NCBI RefSeq assembly: GCF_000379985.1
Contig: NZ_KB904072.1
Coordinates: 1 to 34,585 of the forward strand
Length of the DNA stretch: 34,585 bases
From: Streptococcus caballi DSM 19004
Lineage (GTDB): Bacteria > Bacillota > Bacilli > Lactobacillales > Streptococcaceae
Direction: 5' to 3'
Positions 1-6,120 of this stretch are shown in pieces. A program made the position numbers and the translations under genes. A model generated the notes under the pieces. The model was given only the letters and a program-made list of their open reading frames with translations. It was not told the DNA's origin and did no database searches. Positions within the stretch are counted from its first letter, which is position 1; each line of letters opens with the position of its first letter.

Positions 1-160
1 CTGTTTCATCGCTATAGCTATCTGCGACTAAGTCATAGATAAAGGAGAAGTCAATAGCTTCCTCTATTTGACGAAGGAGATGATCTTGAGGAACAAGGTC
101 ATCTAAACTGTAGAAACCAAATTGACCGCGTTTGTAGGCTGGGTTTTCTTTGTGTAACAT
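1..160 (-). CDS. IS1182-like transposase, N-terminal part (cut by window edge)
   Basis: The minus strand opens with ATG at 160 and stays open to the window edge, giving 53 residues that begin MLHKENPAYKRGQF and continue with SLDDLVPQDHLLRQIEEAID. From memory of the family, this opening is typical of streptococcal IS1182-family transposases, which move an insertion sequence by a DDE mechanism. A good ribosome binding site (GGGAG, about 165-175) precedes the ATG. The catalytic part lies outside the window, so I cannot say whether the gene is intact. I did not find a clear terminal inverted repeat between this gene and the regulator to its right. Confidence 0.7.
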   Translation of the reverse strand, partial: MLHKENPAYKRGQFGFYSLDDLVPQDHLLRQIEEAIDFSFIYDLVADSYSDET

Positions 161-220
161 AGCGACTCTCCCTCTGTTTATTAACTGGATTCCTATCTCT
201 ATTATATTACTTTACACATG

Positions 221-254
221 AAAAAGCCGTTAGAAATAAAATTCTAACGACTTT
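221..254 (-). terminator. Terminator of the CsoR/CstR-like gene
   Basis: Arms at 223-235 and 242-254 pair over 12 of 13 positions (core CGTTAGAA/TTCTAACG) with a 6-nt loop. Read on the minus strand, the hairpin is followed by a T run (225-221). It lies downstream of the repressor gene and upstream of the IS transposase. Confidence 0.65.
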
Positions 255-268
255 GTCTTCATTCTGAC

Positions 269-293
269 ATGATTCCTATGGAATCATTTTTTT
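269..293 (+). terminator. Rightward-facing hairpin terminator overlapping the repressor stop codon
   Basis: Perfect 8-bp arms ATGATTCC (269-276) and GGAATCAT (280-287) enclose a 3-nt loop and are followed directly by a run of T to 293. This is an intrinsic terminator in the plus direction, so it would stop transcripts coming from the IS side before they run antisense into the repressor gene. With the leftward hairpin at 221-254 it makes the boundary bidirectional. Confidence 0.5.
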
Positions 294-544
294 ATGATTA
301 AATTGAGAGCTTCTTGAATTTTCTCTTCCTGTTCTTGTTGATCTTCCAGAGGGGTTTCCATGACTTGTCTGATTTTTTGGCTGATAACCAAGCCCATAGT
401 GCGGTTGATACTAGATCGAACGGCAGTTAGCTGCATTACGATGTCGATACATTCTTGGTCATCGTCAATCATTTTTTGGATGCCCCGTAACTGGCCTTCA
501 GCACGTTTGAGGCGGTTTAAAATGTCTTTTTTTTCTGTTTTCAT
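284..544 (-). CDS. CsoR/CstR-family transcriptional repressor with a single cysteine
   Basis: An 86-residue all-helical regulator (DUF156/CsoR family) starting MKTEKKDILNRLKRAEGQLR. Family members bind an operator as tetramers and release it when copper, formaldehyde or sulfane sulfur modifies conserved residues. Cys32 sits at the conserved first position (DQECIDIV). The place of the second CstR cysteine is Val61. The CsoR copper ligands His and Cys would fall at Lys57 and Val61, so a copper site is not visible. The divergent rhodanese/CoA-persulfide reductase operon points to a CstR-like sulfur-stress role. I chose ATG 544 because family members start just before the KKxIxNRxxR helix. The longer in-frame start at 595 would run through the promoter and operator. 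There is no clear Shine-Dalgarno. Confidence 0.85.
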   Translation of the reverse strand: MKTEKKDILNRLKRAEGQLRGIQKMIDDDQECIDIVMQLTAVRSSINRTMGLVISQKIRQVMETPLEDQQEQEEKIQEALNLIIKK

Positions 545-550
545 ACTTTT

Positions 551-579
551 ATTATACCGCCTATAGGTATATTTGTCAA
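551..579 (-). promoter_or_regulatory. Consensus promoter of the CsoR/CstR-like gene with embedded operator
   Basis: On the minus strand TTGACA (579-574), a 17-nt spacer and TATAAT (556-551) form a perfect sigma-A promoter. The -10 ends only 6 nt before ATG 544, so transcription would start at or next to the A of the start codon. An inverted repeat ATACC-N7-GGTAT (554-570) lies between the two boxes and matches the repeat near the divergent operon, suggesting autorepression. Confidence 0.75.
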
Positions 580-604
580 ATGCCATATAGAACAATCCCT
601 ATAG

Positions 605-634
605 TTGACAGAAAAAGAGAAGTTATGCTATCAT
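605..634 (+). promoter_or_regulatory. Promoter of the rhodanese/CoA-persulfide reductase operon
   Basis: TTGACA at 605-610 and TATCAT at 629-634 are separated by 18 nt. Transcription would begin near 641, where the second operator-like repeat lies. Confidence 0.6.
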
Positions 635-640
635 CTAAAC

Positions 641-656
641 ATACCCATATAGGTAT
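641..656 (+). promoter_or_regulatory. Operator candidate for the CsoR/CstR-like repressor
   Basis: ATACC-CATATA-GGTAT is an inverted repeat with the same half-sites as the one at 554-570. CsoR/CstR-family proteins bind short C/G-tract pseudopalindromes in AT-rich surroundings, and this one covers the expected transcription start of the sulfur operon. The two sites differ by one base in spacer length (6 versus 7). The assignment to this repressor is inferred from position and sharing. Confidence 0.6.
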
Positions 657-678
657 TTGGTGTTAAAGGAGGAACTTT

Positions 679-1011
679 ATGTTTTCGTTTCTGAAGAAAT
701 TCTTATTATCGTCCCAAAGTATCTCTATAAGTGAACTTGCAGAGATTTTAAAGAGAGACAAAATTAAATTATTGGATGTTCGGACAACTTCTGAATACCA
801 AGGAGGGCATATTAGGGGGGCGCAGCATTTTCCCCTAGAGCGAATAAGCTCTTACCAGGGGAAAAAGGATGAGAAAGTCTATGTTATCTGCCATTCGGGA
901 CTACGCAGCAGACGGGCAGCTGCTATTTTAAGAAAAAAAGGTTATGATGTGGTCAATGTGCGTGGCGGTATGATGGCTTGGCTTAACCAAAAAGTTGGAG
1001 GAATAATATGA
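679..1011 (+). CDS. Single-domain rhodanese-like sulfurtransferase (first of operon)
   Basis: A 110-residue rhodanese-domain protein, predicted to move sulfane sulfur between low-molecular-weight persulfides and acceptors in the cytoplasm. The active loop CHSGLRS starts at Cys71, the persulfide-carrying residue, and the domain ends with the usual RGGMMAW motif. The first 15 residues (MFSFLKKFLLSSQSI) are hydrophobic but too short for a confident signal peptide. A strong ribosome binding site (AAAGGAGG) precedes ATG 679. The gene overlaps the next by 4 nt (ATGA), so translation is probably coupled. It is first in an operon that faces the CstR-like repressor, a layout known for CstR regulons in Firmicutes. 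Confidence 0.9.
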   Translation: MFSFLKKFLLSSQSISISELAEILKRDKIKLLDVRTTSEYQGGHIRGAQHFPLERISSYQGKKDEKVYVICHSGLRSRRAAAILRKKGYDVVNVRGGMMAWLNQKVGGII

Positions 1012-2660
1012 AAATTCTTATTGTTGGTGGTGTAGCAGGCGGTATGTCTGCCGCAACTCGCTTGCGTCGCCTTATGGAAGACGCAGAAATCACCGTTTTT
1101 GACAAGGGGCCTTACGTCTCCTTTGCTAATTGTGGCTTGCCTTTTCACGTTTCTGGGGAAATAGCAGAGCGTTCTAGTTTGCTGGTGCAGACACCAGAAC
1201 GTCTCAAGGCGCGCTTTGAATTGGATGTGCGGCCTGAAACAGAAGTATTAGCCATTGACCCTATTAAAAAAGCAGTAACGGTTCGCTTCCAAGGGAAAAC
1301 CTACTCTGAAACTTATGATAAATTGATTTTATCACCAGGTGCCAAGCCGTTTGTGCCTGATATGGATGGCTTAGCAGAGGCGAATAATGTCTTCACCCTG
1401 CGTAACATTCCTGATTTGGACAAGATTATGGCTAAACTTGCTGGTTTATCTGTTGGTAAGGCGACAGTTATCGGAGCTGGTTTCATTGGTTTAGAAATGG
1501 CTGAAAGTCTGGCTAAGAAGGGAATGAAAGTGACCATTGTTGAAAAGGCACCGCATGTCCTGCCACCGCTTGACGAAGAAATGGCAGCCTTTGTGCAGGC
1601 AGAATTGGTCAAAAATGGTATTGATGTTATTACTGGACAATCTGCTCAAGTGTTTAAAGACAGGGGGCAAACCATCGTTTTAGAAGATGGTCGTGAGCTG
1701 GCTTCTGATATCACTGTCCTGTCAGTTGGTGTTCAACCTGAGAATGATTTAGCCAAGTCAGCAGGTCTGGAGCTAGGACTTCGTGGCGGTATCCTAGTTG
1801 ATGAGTACTACCAGACCAGCCAGCCTGATATTTATGCGGTTGGCGATGCCATTGTGGTTGAGCAGCAAATCACGGGTGAAGACGCTCTGATTTCTTTAGC
1901 TAATCCAGCCAACCGTCAAGGACGTCAGGTAGCTGATGTTATCGCTGGTTTGCCAGCACAAAATAAAGGTTCTATCGGGACAGCCATCGTTCGCATCTTT
2001 GACTTAGCAGCTGCTTCAACTGGTCTAAGTGAACGTCTGGCGCGTCAATCCTTTGAAGATGTAGCTGTGGTGCATACGACTGGAAATGACCATGCTGCTT
2101 ACTATCCTGGGGCAACAGCTATCACGATGAAATTGATTTTCAATCCTAAGACTGGGGCCATCTACGGTGCGCAGGCTGTGGGGCAAAAAGGTATAGACAA
2201 GCGGATTGATATCTTGTCGACAGCTATTAAGGTAGGCTTGACGATTTTTGACTTACCAGAATTGGAGTTCACCTATGCACCACCATTTGGCTCGGCCAAA
2301 GACCCTGTCAATATGATTGGTTATGCGGCTATGAACTTGGCTCAAGGCTTGAGTGATAATGTGCAGTGGTATGACCTCAAGGGCGAACTGACCAAAGGCA
2401 AAGTCTTGCTAGATGTCCGCACAGCAGATGAAGTTGCTAATGGGCGTTTTGCTGATGCTATCAATATTCCACTGGATGAGTTGCGCTCGCGTTTAGCTGA
2501 GCTTGATGCTGATAAGGAATACATTGTCAGCTGTCACAGCGGTCTGCGCTCTTATATTGCGGAGCGTATTCTCAAACAAGAGGGCTTCAAGGTGCAAAAT
2601 CTTGATGGCGCCTATTCACTTTACAATACAGTTAGGCCGGAGGAGATTATTCATGATTAA
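1008..2660 (+). CDS. CoA-disulfide/CoA-persulfide reductase with C-terminal rhodanese domain
   Basis: A 550-residue flavoenzyme of the pyridine nucleotide-disulfide oxidoreductase class fused to a rhodanese domain (the CDR-RHD/CoAPR architecture). Visible are the N-terminal FAD motif GGVAGGMSAA, the single active-site cysteine in SFANCGLP (Cys42) typical of CoA-disulfide reductases, an NAD(P)H-binding motif VIGAGFIGLEMAE near residue 155, the second FAD motif IYAVGDA near 275, and a dimerisation domain. The rhodanese domain covers about residues 455-545 with the loop CHSGLRS at Cys509. The family reduces CoA disulfide or CoA persulfide; the fused rhodanese probably handles the released sulfur. 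It overlaps the downstream rhodanese by 8 nt. Together with the CstR-like regulator this resembles the enterococcal persulfide-response operon. Confidence 0.92.
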   Translation: MKILIVGGVAGGMSAATRLRRLMEDAEITVFDKGPYVSFANCGLPFHVSGEIAERSSLLVQTPERLKARFELDVRPETEVLAIDPIKKAVTVRFQGKTYSETYDKLILSPGAKPFVPDMDGLAEANNVFTLRNIPDLDKIMAKLAGLSVGKATVIGAGFIGLEMAESLAKKGMKVTIVEKAPHVLPPLDEEMAAFVQAELVKNGIDVITGQSAQVFKDRGQTIVLEDGRELASDITVLSVGVQPENDLAKSAGLELGLRGGILVDEYYQTSQPDIYAVGDAIVVEQQITGEDALISLANPANRQGRQVADVIAGLPAQNKGSIGTAIVRIFDLAAASTGLSERLARQSFEDVAVVHTTGNDHAAYYPGATAITMKLIFNPKTGAIYGAQAVGQKGIDKRIDILSTAIKVGLTIFDLPELEFTYAPPFGSAKDPVNMIGYAAMNLAQGLSDNVQWYDLKGELTKGKVLLDVRTADEVANGRFADAINIPLDELRSRLAELDADKEYIVSCHSGLRSYIAERILKQEGFKVQNLDGAYSLYNTVRPEEIIHD

Positions 2661-2952
2661 AGTTGTTGATATCGCTGATGTGACAGTAGATTTGGAGACC
2701 AAGGATTTTCATTTGGTAGATGTTCGTGAAGTGGACGAGTATGCAGCGGGTCACGTGCCAGGGGCAGTCAATCTGCCTTTGAGCGAGCTAGCTAGTCGCT
2801 ACACAGAACTAGACGCAGGTACAGCCTACCACATCATCTGCCAAATAGGCGGACGATCAGCTCAGGCTTGCGCTTTTCTAGATAGCAAGGGCTATGATGT
2901 GACTAATATCAGTGGCGGCACAGCTGCTTGGGGCGGACCGCTGGAAAGTTAA
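2653..2952 (+). CDS. Single-domain rhodanese-like sulfurtransferase (last of operon)
   Basis: A 99-residue rhodanese starting MIKVVDIADVTVDLE, with the active loop CQIGGRS at Cys63 and a C-terminal SGGTAAW motif. This loop differs from the CHSGLRS loops of the other two rhodanese domains in the operon, so substrate or partner may differ. I chose ATG 2653, which has GGAGGAG just upstream and overlaps the reductase end by 8 nt. A longer open frame to 2503 only shadows the reductase. It closes the sulfur operon. Confidence 0.88.
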   Translation: MIKVVDIADVTVDLETKDFHLVDVREVDEYAAGHVPGAVNLPLSELASRYTELDAGTAYHIICQIGGRSAQACAFLDSKGYDVTNISGGTAAWGGPLES

Positions 2953-2983
2953 GAGTTTTTGAAAAGAATGAAGACCTGGACAT

Positions 2984-3038
2984 TGTACTGACTCCCAAAA
3001 GTTAGATTTTTTCTGTCTAACTTTTGGGGTGCAGTTCA
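2984..3038 (+). repeat. Palindrome of two facing IS-like ends, probably acting as terminator
   Basis: Two 23-bp arms (2984-3006 and 3016-3038) are near-perfect inverted copies, differing at only a few positions in the outer part, and are separated by 9 nt containing TTTTTT. The inner 13 bp (CCAAAAGTTAGA core) pair perfectly. The outer ends TGTACTG and TGAACTG resemble termini of IS3-family (IS150-like) elements as I remember them. No transposase lies between the arms. It follows the last rhodanese by about 30 nt and can serve as that operon's transcription stop. Confidence 0.6.
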
Positions 3039-3088
3039 CATCTTGTCTAGATCTTTTATTTGAAGGTATTTTTTATTATAATAAGGGC

Positions 3089-3739
3089 ATGCAAAAAGAA
3101 AATATTATTTTAGAAAATGCAAAAAAGCTAGTGCAGGTCAAGTTAGCTGGTGAAGCCAGCGGTCATGACTGGTGGCATATTGTCCGTGTTAGAAATATGG
3201 CATGCAAAATTGCTCTGGAAGAAAAGGCTGATGCTTTTATTTGCCAATTGACGGCGTTGCTACACGATATGGCTGATGAAAAACTTAATGATAAGCCCGA
3301 TGAAGAATTAGAAAGGATTCATTTCTGGCTTTTAGAGCAAAACTTGTCCCCAACGGACGCAGATCATGTCATCAGAAATATCAGAACCCTATCTTTCAAG
3401 GGAAATGGCAAGTTAGTTCCCGACAGCTTAGAAGGGCAGATTGTTCAGGATGCGGACAGGTTGGATGCTATTGGTGCCATAGGCATTGCCCGCTGTATGG
3501 CTTATTCTGGTAGCAAGGGGCGGCCCATCCACGATCCTGTCATGAAACCACGAGAGCAGTTGACTCCCGAGGTCTACCGTAACGGTCAGGATACCGCTAT
3601 CATGCATTTTTACGAAAAATTACTCAAGCTAAAAGATTTGATGAACACCGACTTTGGTCGGAAAATGGCGGAGCAGCGCCACCAGTATTTGGAAAATTTT
3701 TTAGAAGAATTCTACGCTGAATGGGATGGCCAGCGCTAG
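3089..3739 (+). CDS. HD-domain metal-dependent phosphohydrolase (YpgQ/YedJ type)
   Basis: A 216-residue HD-superfamily hydrolase, likely cytoplasmic and acting on a nucleotide or other phosphate ester. The metal-binding residues are visible in order: GHDWWH near residue 27, the HD pair in TALLHDMADEK near residue 60, and QDADRLDAIGAIG around residue 123, the signature of the YpgQ/YedJ group. ATG 3089 is chosen because it begins the conserved part. A longer open frame from 3029 runs back into the palindrome. There is no Shine-Dalgarno, and TATAAT (3077-3082) ends 6 nt before the ATG. The substrate cannot be told from sequence. Confidence 0.88.
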   Translation: MQKENIILENAKKLVQVKLAGEASGHDWWHIVRVRNMACKIALEEKADAFICQLTALLHDMADEKLNDKPDEELERIHFWLLEQNLSPTDADHVIRNIRTLSFKGNGKLVPDSLEGQIVQDADRLDAIGAIGIARCMAYSGSKGRPIHDPVMKPREQLTPEVYRNGQDTAIMHFYEKLLKLKDLMNTDFGRKMAEQRHQYLENFLEEFYAEWDGQR

Positions 3740-3764
3740 CCATTGCCCCAAAAAAGGAGAAAAA

Positions 3765-4229
3765 ATGACTATCAGACGAGCAGAAAACCGAGATATTCCA
3801 TCCCTCCAAGACCTCTTGCAGCAGGTGCTTTTTGTGCACCATCAGGCACGACCTGACCTTTTTGAAGCGCAAGGCAACAAGTACACGCAAGCTCAGTTGG
3901 AGGGGCTTTTGCATAATGATCAACGTCCTGTCTTTGTTTACGAAGATGAAAATGGTCAGGTCTTGGGACATATGTTTACCATTATTGAGGAAACGCACGC
4001 ACCGCAGGTGCCACATAAGACACTTTTTATTGATGATCTTTGTGTCAGTGAAGCTGCGCGTGGTCAGAAAATTGGTGAGCAGCTCTATCAATTTGCGCTG
4101 AACTATGCTAAGGAAAGCGGCTGCTACAACTTGACTTTGAATGTCTGGAATGACAATGAGGGCGCCCTGCGATTTTACCAAAGACAAGGATTGAAACCAC
4201 AAGAGACACGTATGGAACATATTTTGTAG
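3765..4229 (+). CDS. GNAT-family N-acetyltransferase
   Basis: A 154-residue acetyltransferase of the GNAT fold starting MTIRRAENRDIPSLQDLL. The acetyl-CoA loop is seen in DDLCVSEAARGQKIGEQL (motif A, Arg/Gly-x-x-Gly) and the C-terminal part NVWNDNEGALRFYQRQG is typical. Start ATG 3765 has AAAGGAG 7 nt upstream; the open frame back to 3726 overlaps the HD gene and lacks this. It begins about 25 nt after the HD hydrolase, probably in the same transcript. The acceptor substrate is unknown. Confidence 0.9.
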   Translation: MTIRRAENRDIPSLQDLLQQVLFVHHQARPDLFEAQGNKYTQAQLEGLLHNDQRPVFVYEDENGQVLGHMFTIIEETHAPQVPHKTLFIDDLCVSEAARGQKIGEQLYQFALNYAKESGCYNLTLNVWNDNEGALRFYQRQGLKPQETRMEHIL

Positions 4230-4254
4230 CAAGTTTATGAAGGTGTTGTTTTTC

Positions 4255-4773
4255 ATGAAAAAGAATAGTTTAAAAAAATCTCCTCTTTTTGGGATAGTAG
4301 CAGTTCTACTAGGAATTTTACTTATAGTCAGTTTAGCTTGGAGCACAGGCAGACAGTCTACTTTTAAAGAAAGTACGGCAAAATCAACAGTCTATCATCA
4401 GTCTAGGGTTGCTCGTCTCCTCCAAGGTGACGGCAAGGTTCTTAAAGGGACTTGGCAAAATGAGCTGGGGGATTTAATTGTTATCAGCAAGAAGGGTCAA
4501 GTAAAGGGAAACTACCAAGATAAGCATCTGGTGAAATTTGAAAAATCCTTTTCGAGGAAGGAAGATAGTTTCAAAAATACCCTTTTGACTTCGGACCCTG
4601 ACGTGAATCTCATTTTTATTTTTACTCCTGCCCATCATAAGATTGATAAAAGCTTTTTTGCTGAGGGTTTTGAAGATAGCTCTGATTCTAGCCGTGACCG
4701 AATTTATCTGACCCAATCATCTATATCTGATGAGCAGATGACTTCGCGCACTTTTTACAAGGTTGCTAAGTAG
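4255..4773 (+). CDS. Membrane-anchored protein of unknown function
   Basis: A 172-residue protein with a lysine-rich start and one hydrophobic segment (about residues 11-30, FGIVAVLLGILLIVSLAW), then a soluble part predicted outside the cell. No lipobox cysteine follows the segment, so it is a signal anchor or cleaved signal peptide rather than a lipoprotein. The stretch VLKGTWQNELGDLIVISKKGQ recalls small beta-sandwich domains of streptococcal surface proteins, but I cannot name the family. I prefer ATG 4255, with GAAGGTG 9 nt upstream, to ATG 4237, which lacks a binding site. It follows the acetyltransferase by 25 nt. Confidence 0.7.
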   Translation: MKKNSLKKSPLFGIVAVLLGILLIVSLAWSTGRQSTFKESTAKSTVYHQSRVARLLQGDGKVLKGTWQNELGDLIVISKKGQVKGNYQDKHLVKFEKSFSRKEDSFKNTLLTSDPDVNLIFIFTPAHHKIDKSFFAEGFEDSSDSSRDRIYLTQSSISDEQMTSRTFYKVAK

Positions 4774-4867
4774 ACAGAGAATGAAGCAATTGGAGGAAGA
4801 TAAAAGACAAGGGCTAACTTTTTCTTTTTTGTTTTTTGAAAAATCGCTTACGAGAATTTCATTTTTA

Positions 4868-4904
4868 TGATAGAATAACTCTCGTTGACTGTTAAAAAAG
4901 TCAA
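4868..4904 (+). promoter_or_regulatory. Extended -10 promoter and inverted repeat before the DUF2798 gene
   Basis: TGA-TAGAAT (4868-4876) is an extended -10 element with no good -35. Just downstream, TTGACT-N8-AGTCAA (4885-4904) is a 20-bp inverted repeat placed between the expected start of transcription and the gene, where a repressor could bind. No regulator gene is adjacent. Confidence 0.35.
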
Positions 4905-4934
4905 TATTGATTTATCAGAAATGGAGAGATATTA

Positions 4935-5456
4935 ATGCCTCGTAATTTTAAAGAAGCACTTATTTTTACTTGTCTCATGTGCGGCCTCATGGTCTGCGGT
5001 ATGAGTATTTGGAACCTTTTAGTTCTTGATTGGGCTGGGGTCATGGCTTTTTCATGGGGACACTTTGTGACTGGCTTTCTTCCAGGATTCGCGGTAGCCT
5101 TCTTTTTGGACATGCTTATCGTTGGTCCTATTGCCAAAGCTATTGCCTTTCAAATTTTGCATCATCTGAAGGCACATGACAAACGCTGGGCTAAGATTTT
5201 GGCGATTTCAGGAACAATGGCCCTCTTTATGGTGACCTTTATGTCAGTCTACGGTCTTCTCTATAACCACCAAGACATTACGGCTGCTACTTACGGTCGT
5301 GCATGGCTGACTAATATCGTCTTTGCTCTGCCACTTAATTTCCTTGTAGCAGGCCCTATCTCACGTTTTATTTTGGGTCATCTTCAAAAACCCCTTCCTG
5401 GTGAAGAGAGAATTGAAGACTTTGAGGACGATGACGAATTGCCAACCATCATTTAA
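4935..5456 (+). CDS. DUF2798 multi-pass membrane protein
   Basis: A 173-residue integral membrane protein with four hydrophobic helices arranged as two related halves (LIFTCLMCGLMVCGMSIWNLL / FVTGFLPGFAVAFFLDMLIV and AISGTMALFMVTFMSVYGLL / WLTNIVFALPLNFLVAGPI). Each half ends in a GPI(A/S)-type motif, which marks the duplicated DUF2798 domain. The C-terminal tail is acidic (EERIEDFEDDDE). Function is unknown in the family. The start has GGAGAG upstream. It appears to be a single-gene transcript, with its own promoter candidate and a terminator at 5466-5491. Confidence 0.85.
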   Translation: MPRNFKEALIFTCLMCGLMVCGMSIWNLLVLDWAGVMAFSWGHFVTGFLPGFAVAFFLDMLIVGPIAKAIAFQILHHLKAHDKRWAKILAISGTMALFMVTFMSVYGLLYNHQDITAATYGRAWLTNIVFALPLNFLVAGPISRFILGHLQKPLPGEERIEDFEDDDELPTII

Positions 5457-5465
5457 TTTAAATGC

Positions 5466-5491
5466 AAGAACAGTTTCATCTGTTCTTTTTT
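5466..5491 (+). terminator. Intrinsic terminator after the DUF2798 gene
   Basis: AAGAACAG (5466-5473) and CTGTTCTT (5480-5487) pair around a 6-nt loop, and the second arm runs into a T tract. Confidence 0.85.
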
Positions 5492-6066
5492 GATGGCCTA
5501 CTTTAGCTATGACCATGGTCAAACTAAGCCTTGAGTGGCTTGTCGCAGCTTGCACAAAGGTCATTATAATCCTTGGACAGTCTATTGTTATTTTATCTAC
5601 GTCCATCAGCAGCGTTGAAAGTTTGCTACCGTTTGGTCAATCCCTGTAAAAATTTGGATAAGTTGCCGCAAGAATTAACTTATCTCATCAAAATGTTGAA
5701 GGCTTAACTTAGCTAGGAAAGTCAATCTAAAATCAATCTTTGCAAAAGGCGGGCATTTATGTCCTGACAAAAAGTCCTTAAGTAGGCTCAAGGAGAAGAT
5801 ACCTAGAATGCCTGCAAGAGCGAAGGTAAGGTGATAAATTTGACTTTTTGACACGTGCTTGTCTTTTCTTGTATAGTCATTTCATTTATCTTTTATCACT
5901 TTCTTAACTCGGTTTGCCCTACTTTTGAGGAAAGTTCTGCTTTCCTTATTTCTCACACAAAAGATATTCCAGACCATTTGAGCTACCTGTACCTCATTGC
6001 GATAGGAGTCTAGGAAAAAGCAAACTAAATGGCTATAAAACTTCTCCGATCCCATCATAGTTTTTC
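5492..6066. other. Gene-free stretch with possible decayed coding sequence
   Basis: I see no intact gene here. On the minus strand about 5877-5687 a frame of some 65 codons without an ATG encodes a hydrophobic helix (HLTFALAGILGIFSLSLL) followed by a short polar part, which might be the relic of a small membrane protein. On the plus strand about 5600-5708 an open stretch also looks protein-like but matches nothing I know. There is no RNA gene or repeat that I can recognise. Confidence 0.25.
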
Positions 6067-6095
6067 TTGACGATTAAGCAAAATGCCTGTAGAAT
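6067..6095 (+). promoter_or_regulatory. Promoter of the DUF2974 gene
   Basis: TTGACG (6067-6072) and TAGAAT (6090-6095) are separated by 17 nt, 25 nt before ATG 6121. Confidence 0.65.
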
Positions 6096-6120
6096 TTAGA
6101 CAGATTAGAAAAGAGAGTTT

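Noticed and set aside
284..595. Longer 103-residue form of the repressor starting at 595
   Set aside because: The extra residues run through the perfect promoter and operator-like repeat, and family members start at the position of ATG 544.
3029..3088. Upstream extension of the HD hydrolase
   Set aside because: It would start inside the IS-end palindrome and terminator; homologous HD proteins begin near MQKENII.
3624..4346. Large minus-strand open frame of 240 codons
   Set aside because: It is the shadow of the HD hydrolase, acetyltransferase and next gene, which have clear families, motifs and binding sites on the plus strand.
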